42,132 nt of DNA from Sphingomonas yabuuchiae (GCF_001477495.1 NZ_LDTF01000047.1:1-42132); one strand, 5' to 3'. Counted from the first letter of the stretch, positions 26,014 through 35,813 are shown. Translations and numbers: made by a program. Notes: generated by a model not told the origin, from the sequence alone.

Positions 26014-26565
26014 ATGAACATCGAACCGACGGATATTCCGGGGTGCCATATCGTCCAGGCGAATGTGCTGCGTGATACGCGCGGCACGTTCGTCAAGACA
26101 TTCCATTCGGACCGTTTCGAGGAACTGGGTCTTCGTACCGATTGGCGCGAGGAATATTTCTCGACCTCGGTCCGGAATGTCGTGCGCGGGATGCACTTTC
26201 AGAATCCACCGGCCGACCATGCCAAAATGGTCTTCTGCCTGGTCGGGGAGGTCCTGGACGTCGTGGTCGACCTGCGTGTCGGTTCGCCGACCTTCGGGCG
26301 ATCCGTCGGTTTTACCCTGAGCGCCGAGAACGGGCGGGGCTTGTACCTGCCCAGCGGATGCGCCCACGGCTTCGTGTCACGGACCGACCTCAGCGGTATG
26401 TATTACAAGGTCACCAGCGTGCATTCACCCGAACATGATGCCGGCATCGCGTGGGACAGCATCGATTTCGACTGGGGTGTTGCAGCCCCCGTCCTGTCCC
26501 CGCGGGATCAGGCGCATCCGAAGCTCCCGGATTTCCAGTCGCCTTTCATGTTCGAGGGACGCTGA
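26014..26565 (+). CDS. RmlC-like sugar-nucleotide epimerase, probably CDP-3,6-dideoxyhexulose 5-epimerase (AscE-like)
   Basis: 183 residues, cupin fold of the dTDP-4-dehydrorhamnose 3,5-epimerase family, AAGG before the ATG. Catalytic His in VVRGMHFQNPP; other family segments are LVGEVLDVVVDLRVGSPTFG, YLPSGCAHGFV and YYKVTSVHSPEHDAGIAWDS. No rml genes are in the window, and the gene sits directly after ddhC as ascE does in ascarylose loci. So the likely substrate is CDP-4-keto-3,6-dideoxyglucose, inverted at C-5. The substrate is inferred from context; the family is clear. Confidence 0.8.
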   Translation: MNIEPTDIPGCHIVQANVLRDTRGTFVKTFHSDRFEELGLRTDWREEYFSTSVRNVVRGMHFQNPPADHAKMVFCLVGEVLDVVVDLRVGSPTFGRSVGFTLSAENGRGLYLPSGCAHGFVSRTDLSGMYYKVTSVHSPEHDAGIAWDSIDFDWGVAAPVLSPRDQAHPKLPDFQSPFMFEGR

Positions 26566-26569
26566 CACC

Positions 26570-27436
26570 ATGCCGACAGCATTGGTCACCGGGGCGACAG
26601 GCTTTATCGGCGGGCATCTGGTCAAGGCCCTGTCATCCTGCGGATGGGACGTTCATGCGACCATTCGCGACAACACGCCGCCAGCCGTCACCGCGCATCG
26701 GCTGGACGGAACGCAGGCGTGCCTGAACGACATCCTGGCGACGGTCCGCCCCGATGTCGTTTTCCATCTGGCCTCCCTGTTCCTGGCGGATCACCGTGCC
26801 GACCAGGTCGAACCGCTGGCGGCAGCCAACATCGTCTTCCCGATGCAGCTGGTCGAGGCGATGGTGCAGGCCGATTGCCACAAGTTGGTCAACACCGGCA
26901 CGGCCTGGCAATTCGACAGCCAGGGCGCCGTGGCCCCCGTCAATCTCTATGCCGCGACCAAACAGGCCTTTGAGGCCATTCTGCCCTATTATCGCGACGC
27001 GCGTGGGCTATCCACGATATCGCTTCGACTCTTCGACACTTATGGCCCCTCGGACCCGCGCCGCAAGCTGATCCGCATCCTGCTCGACGCGGCGACGATC
27101 GGAGAGCGGCTGGACATGTCGCCCGGTGAACAGATCGTCGACCTGACGCACATCGATGACGTAGTTTCCGCCTTCCTCGGCGCGGGGCAACGCCTGCTCG
27201 ACTCAAACGAGCCGTTGGATGAGGAATTCTTCGTGTCCGGCGAACGCCAGTCGGTCAAGGCGCTTGTCGAGATCGTCGGCGAGGCGCTTCGGAAGCCGAT
27301 CTCGGTTCATTTCGGCGGTCGTCCTTATCGCCCCCGCGAAGTAATGCTGCCGGTCGAGCCGGGTCAGCGGATCATGCCCGGATGGCAGCGCCGACGTTCG
27401 CTTGTCGAGGCTCTTCCGGCGATGGTGTCCCTCTGA
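26570..27436 (+). CDS. SDR reductase, probably the CDP-4-keto-3,6-dideoxyhexose reductase (AscF/RfbJ-like)
   Basis: 288 residues from ATG 26570, 4 nt after the epimerase stop; the longer frame from 26435 overlaps it and lacks SDR character. Rossmann motif ALVTGATGFIGGHLV at the N-terminus, VVFHLASLF, and the YxxxK pair in NLYAATKQAFE. Length fits AscF and abequose/paratose synthases (~290). It should reduce the C-4 ketone to give the final CDP-3,6-dideoxysugar. With the upstream 5-epimerase an L-sugar such as ascarylose is most likely; without epimerase action it would be abequose or paratose. Confidence 0.8.
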   Translation: MPTALVTGATGFIGGHLVKALSSCGWDVHATIRDNTPPAVTAHRLDGTQACLNDILATVRPDVVFHLASLFLADHRADQVEPLAAANIVFPMQLVEAMVQADCHKLVNTGTAWQFDSQGAVAPVNLYAATKQAFEAILPYYRDARGLSTISLRLFDTYGPSDPRRKLIRILLDAATIGERLDMSPGEQIVDLTHIDDVVSAFLGAGQRLLDSNEPLDEEFFVSGERQSVKALVEIVGEALRKPISVHFGGRPYRPREVMLPVEPGQRIMPGWQRRRSLVEALPAMVSL

Positions 27437-28782
27437 TCTCCGCTCTGATCGCCCGCATCCGGGGCAATCCCGGGTTGTTGGCCGGATTTCTAGCCCAAGC
27501 GCTGCAATATGGCGCGGGGCTGATGCTGATGCCTTTCGTGGTCAGCCGGCTGACGCCCGCCCAAGTCGGGATCTGGTATGTTTTCCTGGCGGCGCAAAGC
27601 CTGGCGGCCGTCGCCGATTTCGGCTTTCAGCCGACCCTGGCGCGCTTCTTCGCCCTGGCGCGTTCCGGCGCGCAGGAGATCACCCGTCATGGCCTTGGCA
27701 AGACGGGGAACGGGGAACCCAATATTCCATTGACGCGTGCGCTTCTCGGCGCCGCACGCAAGCTGTACCTTGCTCTTGCCGGTGGCATATTCCTGCTGCT
27801 CGCCGTGTTCGGAACGCTCTATATCGCCGAACTGTCGAGGAAGGGCGGTTTGCCCGTGCAGCAGATATGCGGCGCGTGGCTGATCTTTGCCCTGGCCATT
27901 GCCGCCAATCTGTATTTCCTGTGGATCCCCGCCTTTCTGCTCGGCTCCGGGCGAGTGGTGCAGAATTATGCTTTCCTGATTCTTTCCCGTGGCGGCTTTG
28001 CCCTGTTCGGCATCATCATCATCGTGGCCGGTGGTAGATTGACGGGCTTGGCGATCGGCTTCCTGGCCAGCCAATTGGCCGCCCGTGCGGTGGCCTGGTT
28101 CCTGTTGCGCAACACGGTGGCCGCGCATTCGCGAAGCTGGAATTCCGCGGAAACCCGACCCGTGCTTTCGGCGATCTGGCCGAATTCCAGCCGCCTCGGC
28201 CTGGTGGGGATCGGCGCCTTCCTGATCTCCCGATACAATGTCTTCCTGATTTCGAGTTCCCTGGGGCTCGCGACATCCGCCCAATATGCCATCTGCCTGC
28301 AGATCCTGAACGGCATCGCCTCGGTCGCACAGCTCCCGGCGCAGGCACGGCTCTCCGATATCGTCAATGCTCGGGTCGGACCCGACAATAGCAATCTCAG
28401 AAAACTCGTGATCAGCTCATGGGCCTTTTACTGGTTCCTGTTCCTGTGCTCGTCGATTTTCGTGATTGCATTCGCCAGTCCGGCGCTCGCCCATATCGGT
28501 AGCAAGGTTTCCATATTGCAGACCTCGACCTTCGCGATGCTGGCCATGGTGGTCGCGTTGGAGGGTTTTCACTCGCTCAATGGATTCATCATCACGACAC
28601 GCAACGCCGTTCCATTCGTCCTCCCGGCGCTTTTATCGGGCGTGGGTGTCGCCATCTCCGCGAGCCTCGCCGTTCATTTCGGCTACGGCGTTACCGGCGT
28701 GATCCTTTGCCAGGGAATGGTGCAGATCGCCTATAACAACTGGAAATGGCCGTTCATGGTCTATCAGGAAATCAAAAAATGA
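27382..28782 (+). CDS. wzx: Wzx-type polysaccharide flippase
   Basis: Up to 466 residues from ATG 27382, which overlaps the reductase by 55 nt; no clear ribosome binding site decides the start, and the membrane part begins near residue 30. About 12-14 hydrophobic segments with the pattern of the MOP/PST exporter superfamily (N-terminal FLAQALQYGAGLMLMPFVVS, then LTPAQVGIWYVFLAAQSL). It flips lipid-linked repeat units across the inner membrane. Its stop overlaps the next start (ATGA). The position after ddhDABC-epimerase-reductase parallels Yersinia O-antigen loci. Confidence 0.82.
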   Translation: MAAPTFACRGSSGDGVPLISALIARIRGNPGLLAGFLAQALQYGAGLMLMPFVVSRLTPAQVGIWYVFLAAQSLAAVADFGFQPTLARFFALARSGAQEITRHGLGKTGNGEPNIPLTRALLGAARKLYLALAGGIFLLLAVFGTLYIAELSRKGGLPVQQICGAWLIFALAIAANLYFLWIPAFLLGSGRVVQNYAFLILSRGGFALFGIIIIVAGGRLTGLAIGFLASQLAARAVAWFLLRNTVAAHSRSWNSAETRPVLSAIWPNSSRLGLVGIGAFLISRYNVFLISSSLGLATSAQYAICLQILNGIASVAQLPAQARLSDIVNARVGPDNSNLRKLVISSWAFYWFLFLCSSIFVIAFASPALAHIGSKVSILQTSTFAMLAMVVALEGFHSLNGFIITTRNAVPFVLPALLSGVGVAISASLAVHFGYGVTGVILCQGMVQIAYNNWKWPFMVYQEIKK

Positions 28783-29801
28783 CGCCGATGCCATTTCGCG
28801 ACGCCATTCAGGACGATGCGGAAACGAAGTCGACCTTATATTTCGAAGGCGTGCTGCCTGACCAGCCCGTCTTCACGATCGCTATTCCGACCTTCAATCG
28901 ACCGGAGCTTTTCCGGGAGACGCTGCACAGTGCGCTGTCTCAGAATACATCGATACCCTTTGAAATCGTCATCATCGACAATGCTTCCGAACCCGCGAAC
29001 GTTCAAAACATCGTTCAACATCTCGGTTCACTCGGGCCGATCCCGGTCCGCTATTATGTGAACGACACGAATATCGGGATGTTCGGCAATTGGAATAGAT
29101 GCATATCATTGGCACGAGGTCCGTGGTTCACGATCTTGAGCGACGATGACATATTGCTTCCGAACTATATGAGCACCATGTTTACGCGGATCGATCTGAA
29201 CGATCCCTCTCGATCATATGCATGCTGCTTCGGAAATCTGGATCAGAGGGAGCAAAAGCCCCGCTCCGAGTTCGTCACGCGAGTGCTGACCCTGATAAAG
29301 CGGTTCCTTCGGTTCGGCTTTTCCAAGGCGATCCATGTCACCGCGAAACGCATGTATTGGTCCAATATCGCGGGCAGCAGCCTTGGCGCGATATACTCGG
29401 TCGCCACGGCAAAAAGCATCGGCGGATTTTACCCGGAGGATTTTCCCAGTGCCGACTATTTCTTCCATGTCCGAGCGATATTGACGGGAAAGATGGTGCA
29501 GTTTGCGGACGAACTCGTACGGGTTCGGATGCAGGTCAACGAAACCATGAATCCGTCGACCTCGCTACGGGCGGTCGCCGTCAATCATCGGCTTCGCATG
29601 GCTCTCGTCGCGAGCCGCAATGTACCGCAGAAATGGGCCGACTGGTCCGCCATCTTGCTGGCCTATGACCGCATTGCGGCGAAACGGATCTGGGGAGTTT
29701 CACTCGACGCAGATGCCCTGTTCGCGCAAACCGGCGTGCCGGAAAAGCCGAAACCCTCGATCCTGGTATGGCTGAAAAAGGCGATCATGGGCGGCGTGTG
29801 A
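28779..29801 (+). CDS. family 2 glycosyltransferase
   Basis: 340 residues from ATG 28779, overlapping the flippase stop as ATGA. GT-A fold: TIAIPTFNRPELFRETLHSA near residue 32, the nucleotide-binding segment EIVIIDNASEP, and the metal-binding DxD as LSDDDILLPNY. No membrane segment. It adds one sugar to the lipid-linked unit on the cytoplasmic face. Being coupled to wzx and downstream of the dideoxysugar genes, it is a good candidate for transfer of the dideoxyhexose; acceptor and linkage cannot be read from the sequence. Confidence 0.85.
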   Translation: MTPMPFRDAIQDDAETKSTLYFEGVLPDQPVFTIAIPTFNRPELFRETLHSALSQNTSIPFEIVIIDNASEPANVQNIVQHLGSLGPIPVRYYVNDTNIGMFGNWNRCISLARGPWFTILSDDDILLPNYMSTMFTRIDLNDPSRSYACCFGNLDQREQKPRSEFVTRVLTLIKRFLRFGFSKAIHVTAKRMYWSNIAGSSLGAIYSVATAKSIGGFYPEDFPSADYFFHVRAILTGKMVQFADELVRVRMQVNETMNPSTSLRAVAVNHRLRMALVASRNVPQKWADWSAILLAYDRIAAKRIWGVSLDADALFAQTGVPEKPKPSILVWLKKAIMGGV

Positions 29802-29866
29802 GCGGCCGATCGACGCGCCGAACCAGATAGCCTCTTGTTACGGCAGGTCAGCATCCCAAAGCACCT

Positions 29867-30039
29867 GCCCCGCGCCTGTCCGGTCGAACGGGGCCTTTAG
29901 CCGGGCTGCATCATCCCAGACGGCATGATCGCGGCTTCAGGCGGGGTGGGGCACCGAACTGTCTGCCAGCCCGCCCCCTCGTTCGGCTACCCCCCGATCT
30001 TTCGTCAGAGGCCTGAAGCCCTGCCCGGCTTTCCCGGGC
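29867..30039. terminator. two candidate hairpins between convergent genes
   Basis: GCCCCG (29867-29872) / CGGGGC (29889-29894) is followed by CTTT on the plus strand. GCCCGG (30023-30028) / CCGGGC (30034-30039) is followed by GTTT. Both are short and their T-runs are weak. They fit the convergent ends at 29801 and 30048. Nothing else is visible in this 246-bp gap. Confidence 0.35.
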
Positions 30040-30047
30040 GTTTCCCG

Positions 30048-31529
30048 TCAATACGCGTTTTGATGCGACAGGACCCGGAACGTGGCGAAGATGATGATAA
30101 TGTCGCGCCACAACGACCAGCCGGAAACATATTCCAGATCGGCTTGAAGTCGGTTGACCAGATCGGACTCCTTCTCGGTCGCCCCGCGGAAGCCCCGGAT
30201 CTGCGCCAAGCCGGTCATGCCCGGCTTGACCGCGTGCCGATGCCAATATCGACCGTCAATATCCCAGAACAACCGGTCCTCCGCCTTCGACTCCAGCGGA
30301 TGTGGTCGTGGTCCGACGACGCTCATATCGCCCGTCAGGACGTTCAGGATCTGCGGCAATTCATCGATGCTGGTCTTGCGGATAAACGCGCCGACGCGGG
30401 TCACCCGGCTATCATTGCGGCTGGTGGACTTGCCGCCCGACAGGTCGTTCTGCGCCGCCCGCATGCTCCGGAACTTGTAGATATGGAACACCCGGTTCCC
30501 CAAGCCGACGCGCGGCTGACGGAAGAAGACCGGTCCCTTGCTGTCGATCTTGATCAGAATGGCGACCAGGATCATCAGCGGCGCCAGCAACGGCAATGCC
30601 ACCATCACCACGGCAACATCGAATGCCCGTTTCAGGATCTGATCGGGAAGGTCGAGCGGAGCACTGGCGACCGCCAAGGTGGTGTTGCCGTCGTAATTGC
30701 CCAGTCCGATCGCACCGATTTCATCCAGCTCTTCGGTCACGATTTCGGCGTTCACGTTGCTGCTCTTGAGCACGCTCACCCAATGCGCGCGACGCTCGAC
30801 CGGACACATGACGATCACGCGGTCCGCCGTCTGCAGGCAGCGGCCAAGCCGATCGAGCATCGCCGGGCTGTCGAGGCGCATGCCGATCTTGTCCTTGGCG
30901 GCGTCCAATATGATGCTGCCCGGATGAGGCGCCCTGGTCTGGGGGCCATCCAGGATGACGACCTCGTTGATCGTCACTTTGCCGAGAAGCCGATGCGCGT
31001 AGAGAGCCAACCAACCTCGGAACCCGATGAGGAAAAACGCCGCCAGCACGGCACCCGCGCCCACGACGCCGCGCGAAACGCCTCCCACAGCCTGCAGGAA
31101 AAAGGCAATGAGGCCGACAAAACCGATGGACAGAAACAGGGCACCCAGCGCCTTTGCGACGCTGCTGCGCGCCCGCGCGATCGCTGCCATCGTGAAGCCA
31201 TGCTGACCAAGCGCCAGGAACATGTACACCGGCAAAAGGGCGGCAAGCGTATTGAGGGCCTGTCCGTCCAGCGGATTGCCGTAACGGATCGCCGCAGCGA
31301 TCGTGAAGGCGGCGATGATGACGATCGCATCCCCTGCAACCGCCAAGCCACGAATATTGCGCCTATTTTTTACCCGCCGGTTGAGTGCATGGACAACATC
31401 CGGCAGCGCCGATCCGTCAATGCTGGAGATATTGCCGGACGATCCGGCGTCCGTCGTAGTTCCTTCGGAATTTTCGTGCATGATAGACATATCGCCTGCT
31501 GGCCGCCGGTTTTCGCTGGTAAAAGGCAC
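30048..31529 (-). CDS. undecaprenyl-phosphate hexose-1-phosphate transferase (priming enzyme)
   Basis: 493 residues. The start is GTG 31529, supported by AAGGGAG 7 nt upstream. Four N-terminal membrane segments (about 60-175), a CoA-binding-like middle domain, a fifth membrane segment (about 300-325), and the C-terminal bacterial sugar transferase domain. Motifs: [48 protein letters not shown] and [16 protein letters not shown]. It starts each repeat by transferring a sugar-1-phosphate, most often glucose, to undecaprenyl phosphate (like WcaJ, GumD or sphingan GelB/SpsB). Divergent from the UDP-xylose synthase gene. Confidence 0.9.
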   Translation of the reverse strand: MPFTSENRRPAGDMSIMHENSEGTTTDAGSSGNISSIDGSALPDVVHALNRRVKNRRNIRGLAVAGDAIVIIAAFTIAAAIRYGNPLDGQALNTLAALLPVYMFLALGQHGFTMAAIARARSSVAKALGALFLSIGFVGLIAFFLQAVGGVSRGVVGAGAVLAAFFLIGFRGWLALYAHRLLGKVTINEVVILDGPQTRAPHPGSIILDAAKDKIGMRLDSPAMLDRLGRCLQTADRVIVMCPVERRAHWVSVLKSSNVNAEIVTEELDEIGAIGLGNYDGNTTLAVASAPLDLPDQILKRAFDVAVVMVALPLLAPLMILVAILIKIDSKGPVFFRQPRVGLGNRVFHIYKFRSMRAAQNDLSGGKSTSRNDSRVTRVGAFIRKTSIDELPQILNVLTGDMSVVGPRPHPLESKAEDRLFWDIDGRYWHRHAVKPGMTGLAQIRGFRGATEKESDLVNRLQADLEYVSGWSLWRDIIIIFATFRVLSHQNAY

Positions 31530-31761
31530 TGAAGAGCTCCCTTAGGCACGCGGCGAATATGCCATCCATAGAGCAAGAACAATCCGTTATCGTACCGAAT
31601 AAAGGCCATTCCGCCAAGCGGCAGGCCCGGTCAGTGCGGAACGGACTTTGCTCCGCCCGGCCCGGCCGCTGGGGATAAGCACGGGAAACAGGCGTGGTAA
31701 TGTCGCCTGCCCTGGGCTAGGCACGCTCATCACACTTCGTCTAACGGGATAACGCTGGTTT
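31530..31761. promoter_or_regulatory. divergent promoter region
   Basis: This 232-bp gap separates the priming transferase (minus) from the UDP-xylose synthase (plus) and must hold promoters for both. I could not pick convincing -35/-10 pairs or an operator by eye. Confidence 0.4.
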
Positions 31762-32727
31762 ATGGCTCGTGAAATTTATGGTCGTCGTCGCATCTTGGTC
31801 ACAGGCGGCGCGGGCTTCCTGGGATCGCATCTCATCGATCGACTTATCGCGCGCGGCGACGAGGTCGTTTGTGTCGATAATCTTTTCACGGGCGACAAAC
31901 GTAACGTCGAACATCTGCACGGCCACAAGCAGTTCGAGTTTATCCGTCACGACGTCTCGTTCCCGCTCTATGTCGAAGTCGACGAGATTTACAATCTGGC
32001 GTGTCCGGCATCGCCGATCCACTATCAGCACGATCCGGTCCAGACGACCAAGACGAGCGTCCTGGGCGCGATCAACATGCTGGGCCTGGCCAAACGCTTG
32101 CGCTGCAAGATCTTCCAGGCCTCGACGAGCGAAGTTTATGGCGATCCCGCCGTCCATCCGCAGCGCGAAGATTATTGGGGGAATGTGAACCCCATCGGCT
32201 TCCGGTCCTGCTATGACGAAGGAAAGCGTTGCGCGGAGACCCTGTTCTTCGATTATCGCCGCCAGCATGGCCTGCCGGTGAAGGTCGCCCGCATTTTCAA
32301 CACCTACGGTCCGCGCATGCATCCGGCGGATGGCCGCGTGGTGTCCAACTTCATCATCCAGGCGCTCAAGAACGAGCCTATCACCATGTACGGCGACGGG
32401 TCGCAGACGCGATCCTTCTGCTATTACGAAGACCTGGTCGACGGCTTCCTGCGCCTGATGGACACGGAGGACGATTTCACGGGTCCGGTCAATATCGGCA
32501 ATCCCAACGAGTTCACGATCCGCGAACTCGCCGAGCATGTCATCGAATTGACCGGTTCGAAGTCGACGATCATGTCGCGCCCCCTGCCCCAAGACGATCC
32601 GATGCAGCGGCAGCCTAACATCGATCTCGCCCGCGAAAAGCTCGGCTGGGAACCCCGGGTCCAGCTCAAGGAAGGTTTGACCAAGACCATCGAGTATTTC
32701 GACGGCCTGCTCCGCGAAAAGCTCTGA
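31762..32727 (+). CDS. uxs: UDP-glucuronate decarboxylase (UDP-xylose synthase)
   Basis: 321 residues, normal for the family. Extended [22 protein letters not shown] near residue 10, [17 protein letters not shown] (characteristic of UXS), [10 protein letters not shown], the YxxxK as [11 protein letters not shown], and [12 protein letters not shown]. Converts UDP-glucuronate to UDP-xylose, supplying xylose for the polymer. No UDP-glucose dehydrogenase is in the window, so UDP-glucuronate must come from elsewhere. A strong terminator follows, so this is a single-gene unit. Confidence 0.92.
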   Translation: MAREIYGRRRILVTGGAGFLGSHLIDRLIARGDEVVCVDNLFTGDKRNVEHLHGHKQFEFIRHDVSFPLYVEVDEIYNLACPASPIHYQHDPVQTTKTSVLGAINMLGLAKRLRCKIFQASTSEVYGDPAVHPQREDYWGNVNPIGFRSCYDEGKRCAETLFFDYRRQHGLPVKVARIFNTYGPRMHPADGRVVSNFIIQALKNEPITMYGDGSQTRSFCYYEDLVDGFLRLMDTEDDFTGPVNIGNPNEFTIRELAEHVIELTGSKSTIMSRPLPQDDPMQRQPNIDLAREKLGWEPRVQLKEGLTKTIEYFDGLLREKL

Positions 32728-32740
32728 CGATTGCCCCTTC

Positions 32741-32781
32741 AGTCCGGTAGGTTGAGACCATCGATTCTATCGGACTTTTTT
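32741..32781 (+). terminator. rho-independent terminator of the UDP-xylose synthase gene
   Basis: AGTCCGGTAG (32741-32750) pairs with CTATCGGACT (32767-32776) over 10 positions with one G-T pair, followed by a run of six T. It separates this gene from the GT4 gene downstream. Confidence 0.88.
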
Positions 32782-32859
32782 GGTTTCGTACGCGTTACAC
32801 AACATCCGATATCAATAGCCCGCTAAGACCATGAAGCAATTTGCACGGTAGGAAGATCA

Positions 32860-34020
32860 ATGCGGCAAGATAGAGTGCTCTTCTTAAATCACTCTTCCGA
32901 ATTGGGTGGCGGCGAACTTTCCCTTCTGGAGTATCTTGCAGGGCGCCCGGACAATAAGGCCGTGGTCCTGTTCCAGGATGGTCCGCTCCTCGATCAGCTT
33001 CGCAAACACGATATCCCGGTCGAAATACTGGCTGGCATGGACGGCGTATTGACGATGAAGCGTTCGTCGGGCCTGGGTGACAGCATCAGGGCCGCGCTCG
33101 GCGGATTGGGTAGCATTGATCGCCTGGCACGGCGGATGCGATGGGCCGACATGGTCTATACCAATTCCCAGAAGGCGACGGTCATCGGCGCGGTCGCCGC
33201 CATGATCGCCCGTCGCCCCATGATCTGGCATCTCCATGACATTATGACGTCACCGGGCTTCAGCGGAACGGCGCGCAAGGTCGCGATCGCATTGACCAAC
33301 CGTGCCGCGAAGCTGGTCATCGCAAACTCCCAGGCGACGGCCGATGCCTATCGGCAAATCGGCGGAAACAAACCCATCACCGTCATTCCCAACGGAATCG
33401 ATCCCGGCAAATTCCAGGATCAGGACCGGCGTCACAATCATTTGCGACTAGCTGAAGAACTGGGCATCGGAAACCAGCCGATCCTAGGCCTTTTCGGGCG
33501 GATCTCGCCTTGGAAAGGACAGGACGTCGCCATCCGCGCCTTGGCCGACATACCCGACGCGCATCTCGTCCTGGTCGGAGGCGCCCTGTTCGGCCAGCAG
33601 GACCTGCTGGAACAGCTCAAGTCGCAGGCCGTAGCGGCTGGCCTTGCCGATCGCGTGCACTTTCTGGGCTTCCGACGCGATATCCCCGAACTGCTCAGCA
33701 GTGTCGATATCGCGTTGCATTGCTCCACCGAGGCCGAGCCCTTTGGTCGCGTGATCGTCGAGGCGATGATGGCTGGTACGCCGGTCATCGTCACGCGCGG
33801 TGGGGGCGCCACGGAAATCGTCACCCAGACGCAGAGCGACCTGATGGTACCGCCTCATGACCCCGAAGCCTTGGCGGCAGCGGTCAATTCCCTGCTCGAG
33901 AATCCGGATCTGACTTTGGCTCATGCCCGAAGCATACAGGCCAAAGCCATAGAGCTTTACGATATAGCGAAAGTGAATCGGAAGATCGACGATGCTATAG
34001 TATCGCTATCCGTCGGGTAA
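32860..34020 (+). CDS. family 4 glycosyltransferase
   Basis: 386 residues, AGGAAG 7 nt before the ATG. GT-B fold: N-terminal acceptor domain (LFLNHSSELGGGELSLLEYL), linker, then the donor domain with VIPNGIDPGKF, ILGLFGRISPWKGQDVAIRA and the E-x7-E motif EPFGRVIVEAMMAG, where the donor nucleotide binds. A cytoplasmic enzyme adding one sugar of the repeat unit. Preceded by a terminator, so it has its own promoter (not identified). Convergent with the next GT4; the 254 bp between them show no terminator. Confidence 0.88.
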   Translation: MRQDRVLFLNHSSELGGGELSLLEYLAGRPDNKAVVLFQDGPLLDQLRKHDIPVEILAGMDGVLTMKRSSGLGDSIRAALGGLGSIDRLARRMRWADMVYTNSQKATVIGAVAAMIARRPMIWHLHDIMTSPGFSGTARKVAIALTNRAAKLVIANSQATADAYRQIGGNKPITVIPNGIDPGKFQDQDRRHNHLRLAEELGIGNQPILGLFGRISPWKGQDVAIRALADIPDAHLVLVGGALFGQQDLLEQLKSQAVAAGLADRVHFLGFRRDIPELLSSVDIALHCSTEAEPFGRVIVEAMMAGTPVIVTRGGGATEIVTQTQSDLMVPPHDPEALAAAVNSLLENPDLTLAHARSIQAKAIELYDIAKVNRKIDDAIVSLSVG

Positions 34021-34274
34021 GTAACATCAGCGACACACGGCCGAAGCCTCATCAGCCCCCTCACACGCTTCGTCGTTCGCGCAGTTCGAGCGTATGCGAT
34101 CCGCTTCGGAATCGCACCGTCTCTTGGTCGGAAGACACATGTGCAATAATCCCTCGACAAGGAAGGACACGCAGGCTCGATTCGCCATGGATCGGCCAGC
34201 GGGCCTCCCCCACCGTCCTCAGCTCAATAGGCGCACGCCCCTGTCCACAGCGTGGCAGGTGATCCCGTCGGGCA

Positions 34275-35402
34275 TCATGCGCCGCGCATGTCCTTCATCG
34301 CGTTATCGACGACCTCTTGGATATTGGAGTGGAATTTCCTGGTCGAAAATCGTTCGGCATTGGCCCGACAGGCCTGCGGGCTGATGGCATGCAGACGCGT
34401 ATCCAGATGCTGTACGGCCGCAACGATGGCGTCCGGTGTCTGGGCGTCGAAGAAGACACCGGTCTGATTGTCCCCATCCCGACCCAGCACGGTCTCCAGT
34501 GCTCCACCCTTGCCATAGGCGATGACGGGCGTGCCACAGGCTTGGGCCTCGACGGGCGCTATCCCGAAATCTTCCTCGGCCGCGAACAGGAATGCCTTGG
34601 CGCGCTGCAGATATGAGACGACAACGTCATTGGGCTGCCCTCCCATGACGGTCACGTTCGGCCCTGCTGCCGCCTTGACCGCCGACATTTCGGGACCGTC
34701 GCCGATGACCACCAGCTTGCGATCCGGCATTTGGCGAAATGCCTCCACGATCAGCGGGATACGCTTGTAGGGAACCAGGCGGGACATGGTGACATAATAG
34801 TCCTCCCGTACATCACCGATATTGAACCGGTCGATATCCACCGGCGGATAGATGATCTTTGCCTGACGCCCATAGGCCTTGCGGATGCGGCGCGCGACAA
34901 ATCCCGAATTGGCGATCATGTGATCGACGCCATGGGCCGTGCGCGTATCCCAGATGCGCATATAGTGAAGGATCGTCCGTGCGATCGCACTTTTGATCCC
35001 GCGGGTCAGACCGGCTTCGCGCAGATATTGATATTGCAGATCCCAGGCATAGCGGATCGGGCTGTGCACATAGGCGATATGTACCTGATCCGGGCCCGTG
35101 ATGACGCCTTTTGCCACGTTGGACGACGACGAGATCACAAGGTCGTAGCTCGTCAGGTCGAACTGTTCGATAGCGATCGGCATCAACGGCAGATAGGAAC
35201 GATATCGCTTCCGGGCACCGGGCAGACGCTGGATGAAACTCGTGTAAACGTTGCGGCCCTTCAGGAACCCTCGATACTGCTCGTCGAGATAATCCACGAT
35301 ACAATACAAATCCGCCTGGGGATAAATGTGCATCAGTTCCTCGACGCACGCTTCACCACCACCCTTTAGCGTCATCCAGTCATGGACTATCGCGACCTTC
35401 AT
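34275..35402 (-). CDS. family 4 glycosyltransferase (WbaZ-like)
   Basis: 375 residues, start MKVAIVHDWMTLKGGGEACV, the typical N-terminus of WbaZ/mannosyltransferase-like GT4 enzymes. Further family segments are VISSSSNVAKGVITGPDQ, IAYVHSPIRYAWD, IYPPVDIDRF, YYVTMSRLVPYKRIPLIVEA and the E-x7-E region EEDFGIAPVEAQACG. Donor not certain. It is the right end of the polysaccharide locus; beyond it lies plasmid backbone. Confidence 0.87.
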   Translation of the reverse strand: MKVAIVHDWMTLKGGGEACVEELMHIYPQADLYCIVDYLDEQYRGFLKGRNVYTSFIQRLPGARKRYRSYLPLMPIAIEQFDLTSYDLVISSSSNVAKGVITGPDQVHIAYVHSPIRYAWDLQYQYLREAGLTRGIKSAIARTILHYMRIWDTRTAHGVDHMIANSGFVARRIRKAYGRQAKIIYPPVDIDRFNIGDVREDYYVTMSRLVPYKRIPLIVEAFRQMPDRKLVVIGDGPEMSAVKAAAGPNVTVMGGQPNDVVVSYLQRAKAFLFAAEEDFGIAPVEAQACGTPVIAYGKGGALETVLGRDGDNQTGVFFDAQTPDAIVAAVQHLDTRLHAISPQACRANAERFSTRKFHSNIQEVVDNAMKDMRGA

Positions 35403-35452
35403 TGATGCTTTCCAATATCTGATAGAGTAAAGCCGGCTTATTGGTATGAGCG

Positions 35453-35809
35453 TTATAGCCCTTCCGCTACTGATGCGTGGTTTCCTAGCACGTCCTCCGA
35501 GCCCTCGGCCATCAACGCCTCAAGCTGCCTTCCATGTCGCTCCCGATAGGCTTGCGGATCATGTGCGGGTGTTCCGAAAACGGGAGGACGGAAAGGTTGC
35601 GGGGCAATAGGTTCATGGGTGACGTTCAGTTCTCGTCCGCCTTCTGCCCGATGACCATACTTGGCATAGACGCCGACTACAGGTGGATATGCCCATGTGT
35701 CGAGACGGAATCGCCCAGCTCTTTCAGCCAGCGCCTTGGCGGAGGCGGAGGACGCGTCATACGGTATAGCGGCAGAGCCGGAGACCGTCCGCAAGTCCCC
35801 TTCTCCCAC
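35453..35809 (-). CDS. unknown small protein coupled to the HNH gene
   Basis: A frame of 118 codons from GTG 35809, or from TTG 35821 which overlaps the HNH stop. An ATG at 35890 lies well inside the HNH gene and is less likely. The protein is soluble, with a Ser/Ala-rich start (SGSAAIPYDASSASAKALAE) and Pro-rich middle (HEPIAPQPFRPPVFGTPAHD). No family recognised. The overlap with the HNH gene suggests they act or are expressed together. Confidence 0.45.
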   Translation of the reverse strand: MGEGDLRTVSGSAAIPYDASSASAKALAERAGRFRLDTWAYPPVVGVYAKYGHRAEGGRELNVTHEPIAPQPFRPPVFGTPAHDPQAYRERHGRQLEALMAEGSEDVLGNHASVAEGL

Positions 35810-35813
35810 CCCG

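Noticed and set aside
26014..26565. dTDP-rhamnose pathway enzyme RmlC
   Set aside because: No rmlA, rmlB or rmlD in the window, and the gene is embedded directly after ddhC; an AscE-like role is more likely, though not proven.
29925..31532. 535-codon plus-strand frame
   Set aside because: Antisense to the priming transferase, whose motifs and ribosome binding site are convincing.
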